A DNA stretch of 64,000 nucleotides from Hyphococcus sp. GTDB taxonomy: Bacteria; Pseudomonadota; Alphaproteobacteria; Caulobacterales; Parvularculaceae. Location: assembly GCA_028281665.1 (NCBI GenBank), contig JANQJK010000016.1:124001-188000 (forward strand), written 5' to 3'. Position 1 is the first letter of the stretch, and the number at the start of each line of letters is the position of its first letter. Both the position numbers and the translations under genes were made by a program. Under the pieces are notes generated by a model that was not told the origin of the DNA, searched no databases, and saw nothing but the letters and a program-made list of their open reading frames with translations. This document shows, piece by piece, positions 41,936 through 49,674 of this stretch.

Positions 41936-42124
41936 TTAGGCTGCTTCTCTGCGATCCATCCGTTCTTGGACCCAATCCAATACTTCGCTTTCAATCCATC
42001 CCACTCTGTTTTCGCCGAGTTGTATCCGCTTGGGGAACTTCCCCGCCTTCTCCAGCCGTGCGATGTGTGACAGTGAGTACGGTATCAAGTCCTTCAGTTG
42101 GCGCTTCGATATCACCTTCATCAT
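41936..42124 (-). CDS. AlpA family transcriptional regulator / excisionase-like protein
   Basis: The 62-residue protein MMKVISKRQLKDLIPYSLSH continues IARLEKAGKFPKRIQLG and GWIESEVLDWVQERMDRR, the MerR-like winged helix of AlpA/phage excisionase-type proteins. An AGGAG site precedes the ATG. AlpA proteins regulate integrase and excision in P4-like elements, and the partner integrase is at the far end of this island. The palindrome just upstream (42145-42160) is a candidate binding site. Confidence 0.85.
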   Translation of the reverse strand: MMKVISKRQLKDLIPYSLSHIARLEKAGKFPKRIQLGENRVGWIESEVLDWVQERMDRREAA

Positions 42125-42144
42125 GACAGTCTCCTAAAGATGGA

Positions 42145-42160
42145 GGACATCATGATGTCC
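42145..42160. promoter_or_regulatory. 16-bp perfect palindrome upstream of alpA-like gene
   Basis: GGACATCATGATGTCC is its own reverse complement and lies 21 bases before the alpA-like ATG, a position suited to an autoregulatory operator. Confidence 0.55.
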
Positions 42161-42242
42161 GAGGCTTCGACAAAGCCCAGGCGGGCGAAGTATATGCACG
42201 GAGGCAAAAGAGTGTCACCATTCGCATAGCTACTCATTGGCA

Positions 42243-42254
42243 AAGGTGGGCTGA
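42243..42254 (+). repeat. Candidate integrase arm-type site, right copy
   Basis: AAGGTGGGCTGA, identical to 21470-21481 near the left end, with GTGGTGGGCC following. It lies 69 bases inside the right attachment repeat. Confidence 0.5.
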
Positions 42255-42322
42255 GTGGTGGGCCATCCGATACATTGAGAATAATTGTTCAACTAAATTA
42301 GTTAGTTACGAAAACAATCTGT

Positions 42323-42339
42323 TCTCTCTTGCGGCACCA
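42323..42339 (+). repeat. Right attachment site (attR core)
   Basis: TCTCTCTTGCGGCACCA is a perfect copy of the last 17 bases of tRNA-Thr(TGT). Backbone sequence resumes after it. Confidence 0.92.
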
Positions 42340-42477
42340 GTAATATCAAGAGCATAGGTATATATCAGCCCTCTATGGCGGGTGAGGAATATGGTACTTT
42401 TATCATACTTTCTCATTTACCGGATTTAAGACATCGGATTGCATCCTTTGAACACAGTTTCAGGATGCTTTGGTGGA

Positions 42478-43374
42478 TCAGAGGCTGGCCGCCGCCGTCA
42501 ATGGCTGGTTTAATTCATGAGCGATGGACGTTGCGATTTCGCCCATGGCGCCGACGCGGCCGGCGTGCTGAAGCTGGAACTGTGTTTCGGCAAGCCGGCG
42601 TTCCGTCTCATCTTTCTCGGAGATGTCCTCAACAAAGCCCACGAAGACGCATTTGCCGTCCATAAATTCGCTGACGTGCAAAACCGCTGGAAATACATCG
42701 CCGTTCGACCGAACAGCGTTTACAGTTCGGGCGCGTCCAATGATGCGTTTTTCGTCGGACTGCAAGTAGCGGTTTAAATAGCTGTCATGGTGAGAGCGGT
42801 CCGGTTCCGGCATCAGTATATTGACGTTTTTTCCCAGAACGTCCGCTTCCTTGTGGCCGAAGGTCAACTGCACCTGTCGGCTGAAGGTAAGGATGCGCGC
42901 TTCCTCGTCAATCGTAACAACGGCAATGGGACAGGCGTCAATGATTGATTTTAAGTAGGCCTCGCTTTCAGCGCGGTGAACCTCCGCCAGCCTTAGATCC
43001 GTTACGTCAAGCGCTGTCGCAAGGACGACGGAGACCTCTCCGTCTGACGTACGCAGTGTTTTGTTTGACCACTGCTGGAGGCGCTTCGCACCGCTTTTTG
43101 TTTTCCAGTAGTTCGTATAGTGCGTTGGGATATCGCTTTGGGACGTCTTGGAGAAAACGTGACGGACAGATGCGATCTCCTCATCGATGATGAGAAATTC
43201 CCATACCTTGCGGCCAATGGCCTCGGATTCGACGTATTCGGTCAGCGTTTCGCAGGCCCGATTGAAACGCAGAATGGCGCCGTTACCGTCAAGCAGAGCG
43301 ATCAGCGTTTCCACCGTTTCGAGAATTTCATCGACAAAAGTTTCGCCGACCCTGGAAAGGTCGATATTCTTCAT
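42478..43374 (-). pseudogene. Truncated FixL-like PAS-PAS sensor kinase
   Basis: The 298-residue ORF has two PAS domains: about residues 12-125 (ALLDGNGAILRFNRACETLT) and about 140-260 (YLKSIIDACPIAVVTIDEEA, SRQVQLTFGHKEADVLGKNV). A HisKA H-box follows, GEIATSIAHELNQPLTAAAS with the phospho-acceptor His, then a stop immediately. The rest of HisKA and the HATPase domain are absent, so it cannot autophosphorylate by itself. It ends 139 bases from attR; earlier insertion or deletion at this tRNA hotspot may have removed its 3' half. Confidence 0.75.
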
Positions 43375-43529
43375 TCCACTCGACAGTTAGGCTTTGAGGT
43401 GTAGTTCATGACCTCAAGCGGCTCAAGTGGATGCCGCGTCAGGCGCCTCAGGCTTATGCCGTTTGTCTGGCGTTGCCGCAGCAGGAAGTCGGAAAATCCC
43501 CGACGTAATTGTACTAACCGCCCAAAAAC

Positions 43530-43826
43530 TCAGGGGCAGAAACGCTTATACAGGAGCTGAACGATCTTTTCCGCGGTTTTGTCTGCAATCCTGTAATAAA
43601 CCGACTGGGCCTCGCGACGCGTCTCAACCAGGTCTTCTTGTCGCAGTCTGGCGAGGTGCTGGGAGATTGTCGCCTGCCTCAAATCGAGCGCTTGAGTAAG
43701 CTCTGACACTGATTTTTCGCCGTCCGCCAGGGCGCAAAGCAGCATCAACCGGTTTGGGCTCGCGATCGCTTTCAGCAATTGCGACGCGTTCTCGACACTT
43801 TCTTCCATTTTTTCGAGGTCGGCCAT
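43530..43826 (-). CDS. ArsR-family repressor, BigR/SqrR type (sulfide/persulfide-responsive)
   Basis: The 98-residue winged-helix protein reads LLKAIASPNRLMLLCALADG, SVSELTQALDLRQATISQHL and ETRREAQSVYYRIADKTAEK. Cys31 and Cys97 sit at the two positions that in BigR/SqrR form a disulfide or tetrasulfide bridge when sulfide or persulfide is present, releasing DNA. The ATG at 43826 is chosen because the upstream extension runs across the operator. A perfect palindrome overlaps its promoter region. Divergent DUF2892 and transporter genes are its likely targets. Confidence 0.85.
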   Translation of the reverse strand: MADLEKMEESVENASQLLKAIASPNRLMLLCALADGEKSVSELTQALDLRQATISQHLARLRQEDLVETRREAQSVYYRIADKTAEKIVQLLYKRFCP

Positions 43827-43839
43827 CTTGAATATTAAT

Positions 43840-43859
43840 ATATTCGTATATACGAATAT
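43840..43859. promoter_or_regulatory. Operator of the BigR/SqrR-like repressor
   Basis: ATATTCGTATATACGAATAT is a perfect 20-bp palindrome. It contains ATTC-N8-GAAT, as in known BigR/SqrR operators, and lies 14 bases upstream of the repressor ATG in the divergent promoter region. Confidence 0.75.
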
Positions 43860-43963
43860 AACAACCCCGCAGACTACTGACGCTTTCTGTAGTGGAGTTG
43901 ATACAGCGCGAGGCTTGCGGGCGCAACGCCCCGCTATGTGAGGGACCAATTGGAGGACGCACT

Positions 43964-44167
43964 ATGAATATCGATCAAATGGTTTTCGCTTTCGCAGGCG
44001 TCGTCGTTCTGGTGGGGCTGGCCCGTGGCGTTTGGGTTCACCCCTTTTGGTTTCTTCTAACGGCGTTCGCAGGCCTCAACATGTTTCAGGCGGCATTCAC
44101 GGGGTTCTGTCCCGTTGCGAAGGTTTTCAAGGCGTTGGGCGCCAAAGGTGGCGCGGCGTTTCGCTAG
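43964..44167 (+). CDS. DUF2892 (YgaP-like) membrane protein
   Basis: The 67-residue protein MNIDQMVFAFAGVVVLVGLA has two membrane helices; the second is followed by the GFCPVAKVFKALG motif with its Cys. Members often accompany rhodanese and sulfide-responsive genes. GGAGG lies 8 bases before the ATG at 43964. It is divergent from the BigR/SqrR-type gene and 18 bases before the RND gene. Confidence 0.85.
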   Translation: MNIDQMVFAFAGVVVLVGLARGVWVHPFWFLLTAFAGLNMFQAAFTGFCPVAKVFKALGAKGGAAFR

Positions 44168-44185
44168 GCGAAAAAAGGCTGAGCA

Positions 44186-46840
44186 ATGAGCTATCTTTCA
44201 GAACGCGCAGCTGACAGGCCGGGAATTGTCGCCTGGGCGATCGGCGCCTTCTCGGCGCTTATGCTCGCCCTGGTCGCCGCGCCGTCGCTCGCGCCTGACA
44301 GCTTTTCCTTTTTAAACGCCCTGAAGGTCGATACGGACCCGGAAAACATGCTCAGCCCGGACGAGCCCGTTCGGGTCTATCACAACGACATGAAAGCGGA
44401 GTTCGCGCTTCATGATCTTATTGTTGTCGGGGTTATCAATGAGACCCATGAGAACGGTGTTTTTAACGTTGACACGCTCGGCAACATTTACGATTTGACG
44501 AATGCGGCCAAGTCGATCAGCTGGGTCGACGGCGAAGAACCGGCCGGTGTTGTCGCCGTCGATATTATTGCGCCATCGACCGTTGACAACATTGCGCAGG
44601 CGGGCGCCGGCGCGGTGAGTTTTAACTGGCTGTTGCCTGAGCCGCCGCAAAGCGATGCGGAAGCGCTCGCGGTGCGCGACAAGGCGGCGCGCATTCCCAC
44701 ATTGAGTGACACGCTAGTCTCGGATGATGGGCGGGCGATCGCGCTCTATATTCCGATCACCTCAAAGGACGTGAGCTATCGCGTCGCCAGGGCGCTGAAA
44801 GAAAAGATCTCCGAGTTCTCCGACGGGGCGGACTATCACATCACAGGCCTGCCCGTCGCGCAGGACCAGTTTGGCGTTGAGATGTTCCGCCAGATGGCGA
44901 TTTCCGCGCCGGCGGCGATGGTTCTCATCTTTTTTCTGATGTGGTTATTCTTCCGCCAGCCGACTCTCATCGTCTCGCCAATGCTGGTGGCGATGGCGGC
45001 GGTGATCGGCGCCATGGGACTGCTCGTCGTCACCGGAAACACCGTTCACATTATGAGTTCGATGATCCCGATCTTTGTGATGCCGATCGCCGTGCTTGAC
45101 GCCGTTCATATCCTCTCCGACTTTTATGACCGCTATCCGCAATATCGCGACAGGCGCAAAACCATCAGCCATGTGATGGACGAATTGTGGCGGCCGATGT
45201 TTTTCACAACGCTTACCACCTGCGCCGGCTTCGCTTCGCTGGCGTTCACGCCGATTCCCCCTGTGCGGGTCTTTGGAATTTTCGTTGCCTTCGGCGTTTT
45301 TCTGGCCTGGCTTTTCACCGTCACGCTGGTGCCCGCCTACATCATGATGATGCCGGAAAAGGCGTTATCCCGGTTTGGCGCAGGCGCGCGGCGAAAAGAT
45401 GAAGAACACGGGCCGCTCGCCGGTTTCCTCCATATGACAGGGGACTTTGCAGTCGCGCGACCAAAAGCAATCATAGCAATGCTGTTGATTGCGCTTGCGG
45501 TCGCCGGATACGGCATCACGCAGATTCGCATCAACGACAATCCGGTCAAATGGTTTGCCGAAACCCACGAAATCCGGGTCGCCGACCGTGCGCTCAATGA
45601 GCGGTTCGCCGGCGCGTACATGGCGTATCTCACCCTGGAACCGGCGGAGGGCGTCGAGACCGTTTCGGTGTTAGCCGATGAAATGAAAACGCTGTTGGCG
45701 AACCTGAATACGCAAGCGGCAACGCAGACGCTCGCGCAACTGCCCGCCGCCGTGGAGAGCGCGGCGACGAATGAAGTGTTCATCGAGACGCTTGAACGCT
45801 ACGCTCTGGAGAAATCCGACGCAGCGACAACGGATGCGGAGTGGGAGGCGTGGGACGATGTTCTCCTGTCGCTGGACCGCGCCCGTCTTCGCGCCGACAT
45901 TTTCAAGCGTCCGGATATGCTGCGGTTCATTGAGGGCCTGCAGGAACATCTGCAATCGAGCGGGCTGGTTGGAAAATCCAACGGCTTGCCGGACATCGTC
46001 AAAACCGTTCACCGGGAGTTGTTCCTCGGGGAGGAGGACGCGTTTCGAATTCCCGATACGCCTGAGGCGGTCGCGCAAATTCTGATTACCTATCAAAACA
46101 GCCATCGACCGCAGGACCTCTTCAAGCTGGTGACGCCGGACTACCGGAAAGCCAATCTGTGGATTCAGTTGAAGAGCGGCGACAATATCGACATGAACGC
46201 GGTCATCGCCTCGGTGGATGCGTATATGACCGACAATGCCGCGCCGGTCGCCTTAACGCACAACTGGTTCGGGCTCACCTATATCAATGTTGTCTGGCAA
46301 CAGAGAATGGTAACGGGGATGCTCGCGGCTTTCCTGGGCAGTTTCGTTATCGTCCTTATCCTGATGGCGTTTCTCTTCCGGTCGTTCGTCTGGGGGCTCC
46401 TCTCCATGGCGCCGCTTAGCGTTACCATTGCTGTCATATATGGCGTGATCGGGCTTATCGGAAAAGATTACGATATGCCGGTGGCGGTGCTGTCGGCGCT
46501 GAGCCTTGGGCTCGCCGTCGATTACGCGATCCACTTTAACGCGCGCAGCCGGCAGCTGTTTGAAGGGGCCGGCGCGTGGCGCGATACCGTGCGCGCCGCA
46601 TTTGGCGAACCGGCCCGCGCGATCTTCCGCAATGTGATCGTCATCGGCGCCGGTTTCCTGCCGCTGCTGCTGGCGCCGCTCGTGCCGTATCAGACCGTCG
46701 GTATTTTTATCTCCGCAATTCTCGTTCTCGCCGGCGCCACGACACTGATCGCACTGCCGGCGTTGATCACCGTCTTTGAGAAACGTTTCTTCCCAAGTCA
46801 GACCGTGAAAGGAAAGCTCCATGTCCAGTCTGCGGAGTAA
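44186..46840 (+). CDS. RND/MMPL family transporter
   Basis: The 884-residue inner-membrane protein has the RND plan: one N-terminal helix, a large periplasmic loop, then a cluster of helices (about 235-400: SAPAAMVLIFFLMWLFF, IPIFVMPIAVLDAVHILSDF), a second loop and a final helix cluster (about 710-870: LSLGLAVDYAIHFNARSRQL). It resembles MMPL/HpnN-type exporters (single polypeptide, no membrane-fusion partner nearby) more than AcrB. It is followed by a LolA-like periplasmic protein and an outer-membrane barrel, suggesting lipid or hydrophobic-molecule export. The substrate is unknown. Confidence 0.88.
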   Translation: MSYLSERAADRPGIVAWAIGAFSALMLALVAAPSLAPDSFSFLNALKVDTDPENMLSPDEPVRVYHNDMKAEFALHDLIVVGVINETHENGVFNVDTLGNIYDLTNAAKSISWVDGEEPAGVVAVDIIAPSTVDNIAQAGAGAVSFNWLLPEPPQSDAEALAVRDKAARIPTLSDTLVSDDGRAIALYIPITSKDVSYRVARALKEKISEFSDGADYHITGLPVAQDQFGVEMFRQMAISAPAAMVLIFFLMWLFFRQPTLIVSPMLVAMAAVIGAMGLLVVTGNTVHIMSSMIPIFVMPIAVLDAVHILSDFYDRYPQYRDRRKTISHVMDELWRPMFFTTLTTCAGFASLAFTPIPPVRVFGIFVAFGVFLAWLFTVTLVPAYIMMMPEKALSRFGAGARRKDEEHGPLAGFLHMTGDFAVARPKAIIAMLLIALAVAGYGITQIRINDNPVKWFAETHEIRVADRALNERFAGAYMAYLTLEPAEGVETVSVLADEMKTLLANLNTQAATQTLAQLPAAVESAATNEVFIETLERYALEKSDAATTDAEWEAWDDVLLSLDRARLRADIFKRPDMLRFIEGLQEHLQSSGLVGKSNGLPDIVKTVHRELFLGEEDAFRIPDTPEAVAQILITYQNSHRPQDLFKLVTPDYRKANLWIQLKSGDNIDMNAVIASVDAYMTDNAAPVALTHNWFGLTYINVVWQQRMVTGMLAAFLGSFVIVLILMAFLFRSFVWGLLSMAPLSVTIAVIYGVIGLIGKDYDMPVAVLSALSLGLAVDYAIHFNARSRQLFEGAGAWRDTVRAAFGEPARAIFRNVIVIGAGFLPLLLAPLVPYQTVGIFISAILVLAGATTLIALPALITVFEKRFFPSQTVKGKLHVQSAE

Positions 46841-47624
46841 ACTCATCGGCGCGGCGCTGCTGGCTGCCGCCGCGCTTCCGGCGTCAGCGCAAACCGAGAT
46901 GACCGTGCAGAACATCGTCGATAAGGCTTCCGCCGCGGCGTATTATCAGGGGAAGGATGGAAAAGCCAAAGTGGCGATGACAATTTCTGATGTGCGCGGC
47001 CGTGAGCGATCCCGGGAGTTCGTTATCGTTCGCTCGGATATTGACGACGTAGACAACGGCGAACAGCGTTTTTACGTATTCTTCAACCGGCCCGCCGATG
47101 TTAATCGCACGGCCTTCATGGTCTGGAAACACGTTGAGGGTGACGACTATAGATGGATCTATCTCCCGGCGCTCGATCTCGTCAAGCGCATTGCAGTCAG
47201 CGACGAGCGCACGAGTTTTGTCGGGTCCCATTTTTTCTACGAAGATGTTTCCGGGCGGGCGCCGAATGAAGACAATCATCTTCTTCTGGAGGAAACCGAC
47301 AACTACTTCATTGTTGAGAGTTCACCGAAGGACGCAAGTGGCGTCGAGTTCGCGAAGTATAAGAACTGGATCCACAAAGACACTTTTATTCCGGTGAAGA
47401 CGGAATATTACGACGCCAACGGCGACGCCTATCGAACCTATTCCGCCGTCAGGGTTGAAACCGTCGCGGGTCATCCGACTATCGTCGAGTCGCGCATGGA
47501 GGATCATCAGATCGGCGGTGCCACAACCATGGTCTACAGCGCTGTCGAATACGACATCGGTCTCCCGGAGGGTATTTTTTCTGAGCGTTACCTACGCAAT
47601 CCGCCGCGCAAATATCTGCGGTGA
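46821..47624 (+). CDS. LolA-like outer membrane lipoprotein-sorting family protein
   Basis: The 267-residue periplasmic protein has a Sec signal (MSSLRSKLIGAALLAAAALP) and the LolA-like half-barrel: YYQGKDGKAKVAMTISDVRG, YVFFNRPADVNRTAFMVWKH, YRWIYLPALDLVKRIAVSDE, GSHFFYEDVSGR. Such proteins commonly follow MMPL-type RND genes and are thought to carry hydrophobic cargo across the periplasm. It overlaps the transporter gene by 20 bases and precedes a barrel gene by 6. Confidence 0.85.
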   Translation: MSSLRSKLIGAALLAAAALPASAQTEMTVQNIVDKASAAAYYQGKDGKAKVAMTISDVRGRERSREFVIVRSDIDDVDNGEQRFYVFFNRPADVNRTAFMVWKHVEGDDYRWIYLPALDLVKRIAVSDERTSFVGSHFFYEDVSGRAPNEDNHLLLEETDNYFIVESSPKDASGVEFAKYKNWIHKDTFIPVKTEYYDANGDAYRTYSAVRVETVAGHPTIVESRMEDHQIGGATTMVYSAVEYDIGLPEGIFSERYLRNPPRKYLR

Positions 47625-47630
47625 TGCGCC

Positions 47631-49064
47631 ATGTGGCGATGGGTTTTCTTCCTCTGCGTATTGATTGCAGCGCCCGCGGGCGCGCAGGAGCTCCCATTGC
47701 CAAGCGGCCTGGGCGAAACGCCGCAAGAGGAGGAAACAGAAAAAGCGGCAGACGAGCCGGGCTTGCCGTCAGGTCTGGAGACTGCCGAACCGGGCCTACC
47801 AAGTGGGCTGGCCACATCGGCGCCGGCGCCGCGTATTACGCAGGAACGCAGATCCGACTCCGACTTTCTACCGATCACCGGGTTTCTCGAAGGGCGCGTT
47901 GGACCGCGCTTGCAGAACGACCCTGACGAAGGCGCATTTACAATCGGCGAGGCGCGACTGCGCCTTGAGGCGCAGTGGGAGCCGGGCGACCTCGTGGTGC
48001 GCGTTGTTGGCGACGGCGTATTCGATCAGGTCGTCAAAACCCGCGAGCCCGATCTGGAGACAGGCGAGGGGGCTTTCGATCTTCGCGAGGCCAATATCGT
48101 TTGGCGGCCGTTGCCCTTCGCCGACCTCAAGGCCGGGCGCCAAATCCTGACGTGGGGCGTCGGCGATCTTATCTTCATCAACGACCTCTTCCCGAAAGAT
48201 TTCAAGTCCTTCTTTATCGGTCGCGACGAAGAATACCTCAAAGCGCCATCCGACGCGGTAAGGCTTTCGCTGTTCCATGAGTTCGCGAATATCGATTTAG
48301 TTTACACGCCGCGTTTCGACGCCGACCGGTATATTGACGGTTCCAGGCTCTCTTATTTCAATCCGATCGCTGGCAGCGTTGTTGGTGAGAGTTTCATTCT
48401 GAGGCCGGTGACGCCGGATGACTGGTTTTCAGATGACGAGTTTGCAGGCCGTGCATATCGCCAGCTCGGCGCCTTTGAGGTCGCAGCCTATGGGTATATC
48501 GGTCGCTTCAAGGGTCCGGGCGGTGTGACGCCCACGGGCGATTTCTTCTTTCCGAAACTTGCTGTCTATGGCGCCAGCATGCGGGGGCCGTGGCGCGGCG
48601 GCGTCGTGACAGCGGAGTTCGGCCGCTACATCAGTCAAGACGATTCCCTCGGCGCCGATCCGCTGATTCCGAACGGCGATTTCCGCGTGCTTATCGGTTA
48701 CGAAAAGGAAATCGCAGAGGAATTGACCGCCGGGGTGCAGTACTTCGCGCAAGTGCGTTCAGATCACGATGCGTTCCTCGCGGCGTTGCCTGCCGGCGCC
48801 GAACCCCGCGATCGGGTGCGGTATCTCTTCACACTGCGCCTGACCAAGCTTGCGCTTAATCAAAACCTGACGATCAGCGCTTTCAACTTCTGGAGCCCCA
48901 ACGAGCATGACGGCCATCTGCGGCTGCGCGCCAGCTACAAGCTCAACGATGACTGGCTGGTCGAGGGCGGCGGCAACTTTTTTTACGGACCGCGAAACGA
49001 CATTTTCTTCAGCCAGTTGAAAGACAATACAAATCTGTTTTTCGCCGCGCGACGGAGTTTTTGA
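47631..49064 (+). CDS. Outer-membrane beta-barrel protein (DUF1302-like)
   Basis: The 477-residue protein has a signal peptide (MWRWVFFLCVLIAAPAGAQE), then a short linker with three copies of LPSGL, and a C-terminal domain of alternating beta strands: ITGFLEGRVGPRLQNDPDEG, LRLEAQWEPGDLVVRVVGDG, LKAGRQILTWGVGDLIFIND. It ends in a Phe (FFAARRSF), the usual barrel-assembly signal. DUF1302-like barrels occur with RND/LolA-like pairs, and it is probably the outer-membrane part of this export unit. Confidence 0.75.
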   Translation: MWRWVFFLCVLIAAPAGAQELPLPSGLGETPQEEETEKAADEPGLPSGLETAEPGLPSGLATSAPAPRITQERRSDSDFLPITGFLEGRVGPRLQNDPDEGAFTIGEARLRLEAQWEPGDLVVRVVGDGVFDQVVKTREPDLETGEGAFDLREANIVWRPLPFADLKAGRQILTWGVGDLIFINDLFPKDFKSFFIGRDEEYLKAPSDAVRLSLFHEFANIDLVYTPRFDADRYIDGSRLSYFNPIAGSVVGESFILRPVTPDDWFSDDEFAGRAYRQLGAFEVAAYGYIGRFKGPGGVTPTGDFFFPKLAVYGASMRGPWRGGVVTAEFGRYISQDDSLGADPLIPNGDFRVLIGYEKEIAEELTAGVQYFAQVRSDHDAFLAALPAGAEPRDRVRYLFTLRLTKLALNQNLTISAFNFWSPNEHDGHLRLRASYKLNDDWLVEGGGNFFYGPRNDIFFSQLKDNTNLFFAARRSF

Positions 49065-49195
49065 GCCGCGGCGCACGGAGAGGTCCGCAATGCTGCATTC
49101 CTCATCATTGATCTGCATCAAGGCGCGGGACGAAATAGTCCGACAACGTCGGTTTTGCCTATCGATGATCTGTTACGAACGCTGGGAGGCTGGCG

Positions 49196-49642
49196 ATGGG
49201 GGCTGCAAAAATTAGCCGTATCTTCGTTTTGGTCGGCGTCGCCGCTATTACCACCGCGTGTGACGGAGGTCCGAAATCAGGCCGCGGGTTTACACTGCCG
49301 GAAGGCGATCCCGTCGAAGGCGAGGCGGCCTTCAAGCGCTTTCAATGCGCCGATTGCCATTCGGTCGCTGGCCGCGCAGACCTTCGCGACAGTGTCGAAC
49401 CGAGCATGACGGTAATGCTTGGTGGAGAAACGACTATCATCAAAACATATGGCCAGCTGGTGACCTCCGTTATCAACCCGTCACACCGTATATCACAGCG
49501 ATACATGAAAACGTATGGAGCGTTGACAAGGCGCCGTTCTCATTCAGCGCGCCTTACGCGCCGGTTCTGCCGTCGGACCTCGCTGCGTTTGCATACGCCC
49601 CGTGGACGCCGCCGCCGCGTTATTAGGCCGATCCCGGTTTGA
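49196..49642 (+). pseudogene. c-type cytochrome lipoprotein, frameshifted or truncated
   Basis: The ORF starts with a lipoprotein signal (lipobox TTAC, Cys22) after GGGAGG. A haem site follows (FQCADCHSV, about residues 49-57), then SMTVMLGGETTIIKTYGQLV with TSVINPSHRISQRYMK, which fits a small cytochrome. From about 49507 the frame becomes an Arg-rich run typical of out-of-frame reading. No haem-ligand Met and no normal C-terminal helix are found. An alternative frame ends LAAFAYAPWTPPPRY at 49626. A frameshift or deletion is likely. Confidence 0.65.
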
Positions 49643-49674
49643 ATACGGCCCCAGTCGCAAAGGCGTTTGGCTGT

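Larger units (their letters stand above)
21340..42339 (+). mobile_element. Genomic island integrated at tRNA-Thr(TGT)
   Basis: The element spans about 21 kb between the two copies of the 17-bp repeat TCTCTCTTGCGGCACCA, the first being the tRNA 3' end. A P4-type integrase gene lies 148 bases inside the left end and an AlpA-like regulator about 200 bases inside the right end. The DNA between is AT-richer and uses different codons from the GC-rich flanks. Cargo includes a restriction-modification-like operon, two further recombinases, two VirD4/HerA-type ATPases, a Replic_Relax protein, a subtilase and secreted unknowns. No capsid, tail or lysis genes and no T4SS channel genes are seen. Confidence 0.92.

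Noticed and set aside
21340-42339. Island as a prophage
   Set aside because: Integrase and AlpA-like protein fit a P4-like satellite, but no capsid, terminase, tail, lysis or primase genes are visible.
47690-47810. Tandem DNA repeat in the outer-membrane barrel gene
   Set aside because: The three LPSGL copies are a protein-level linker repeat with different codons; not a DNA repeat element.
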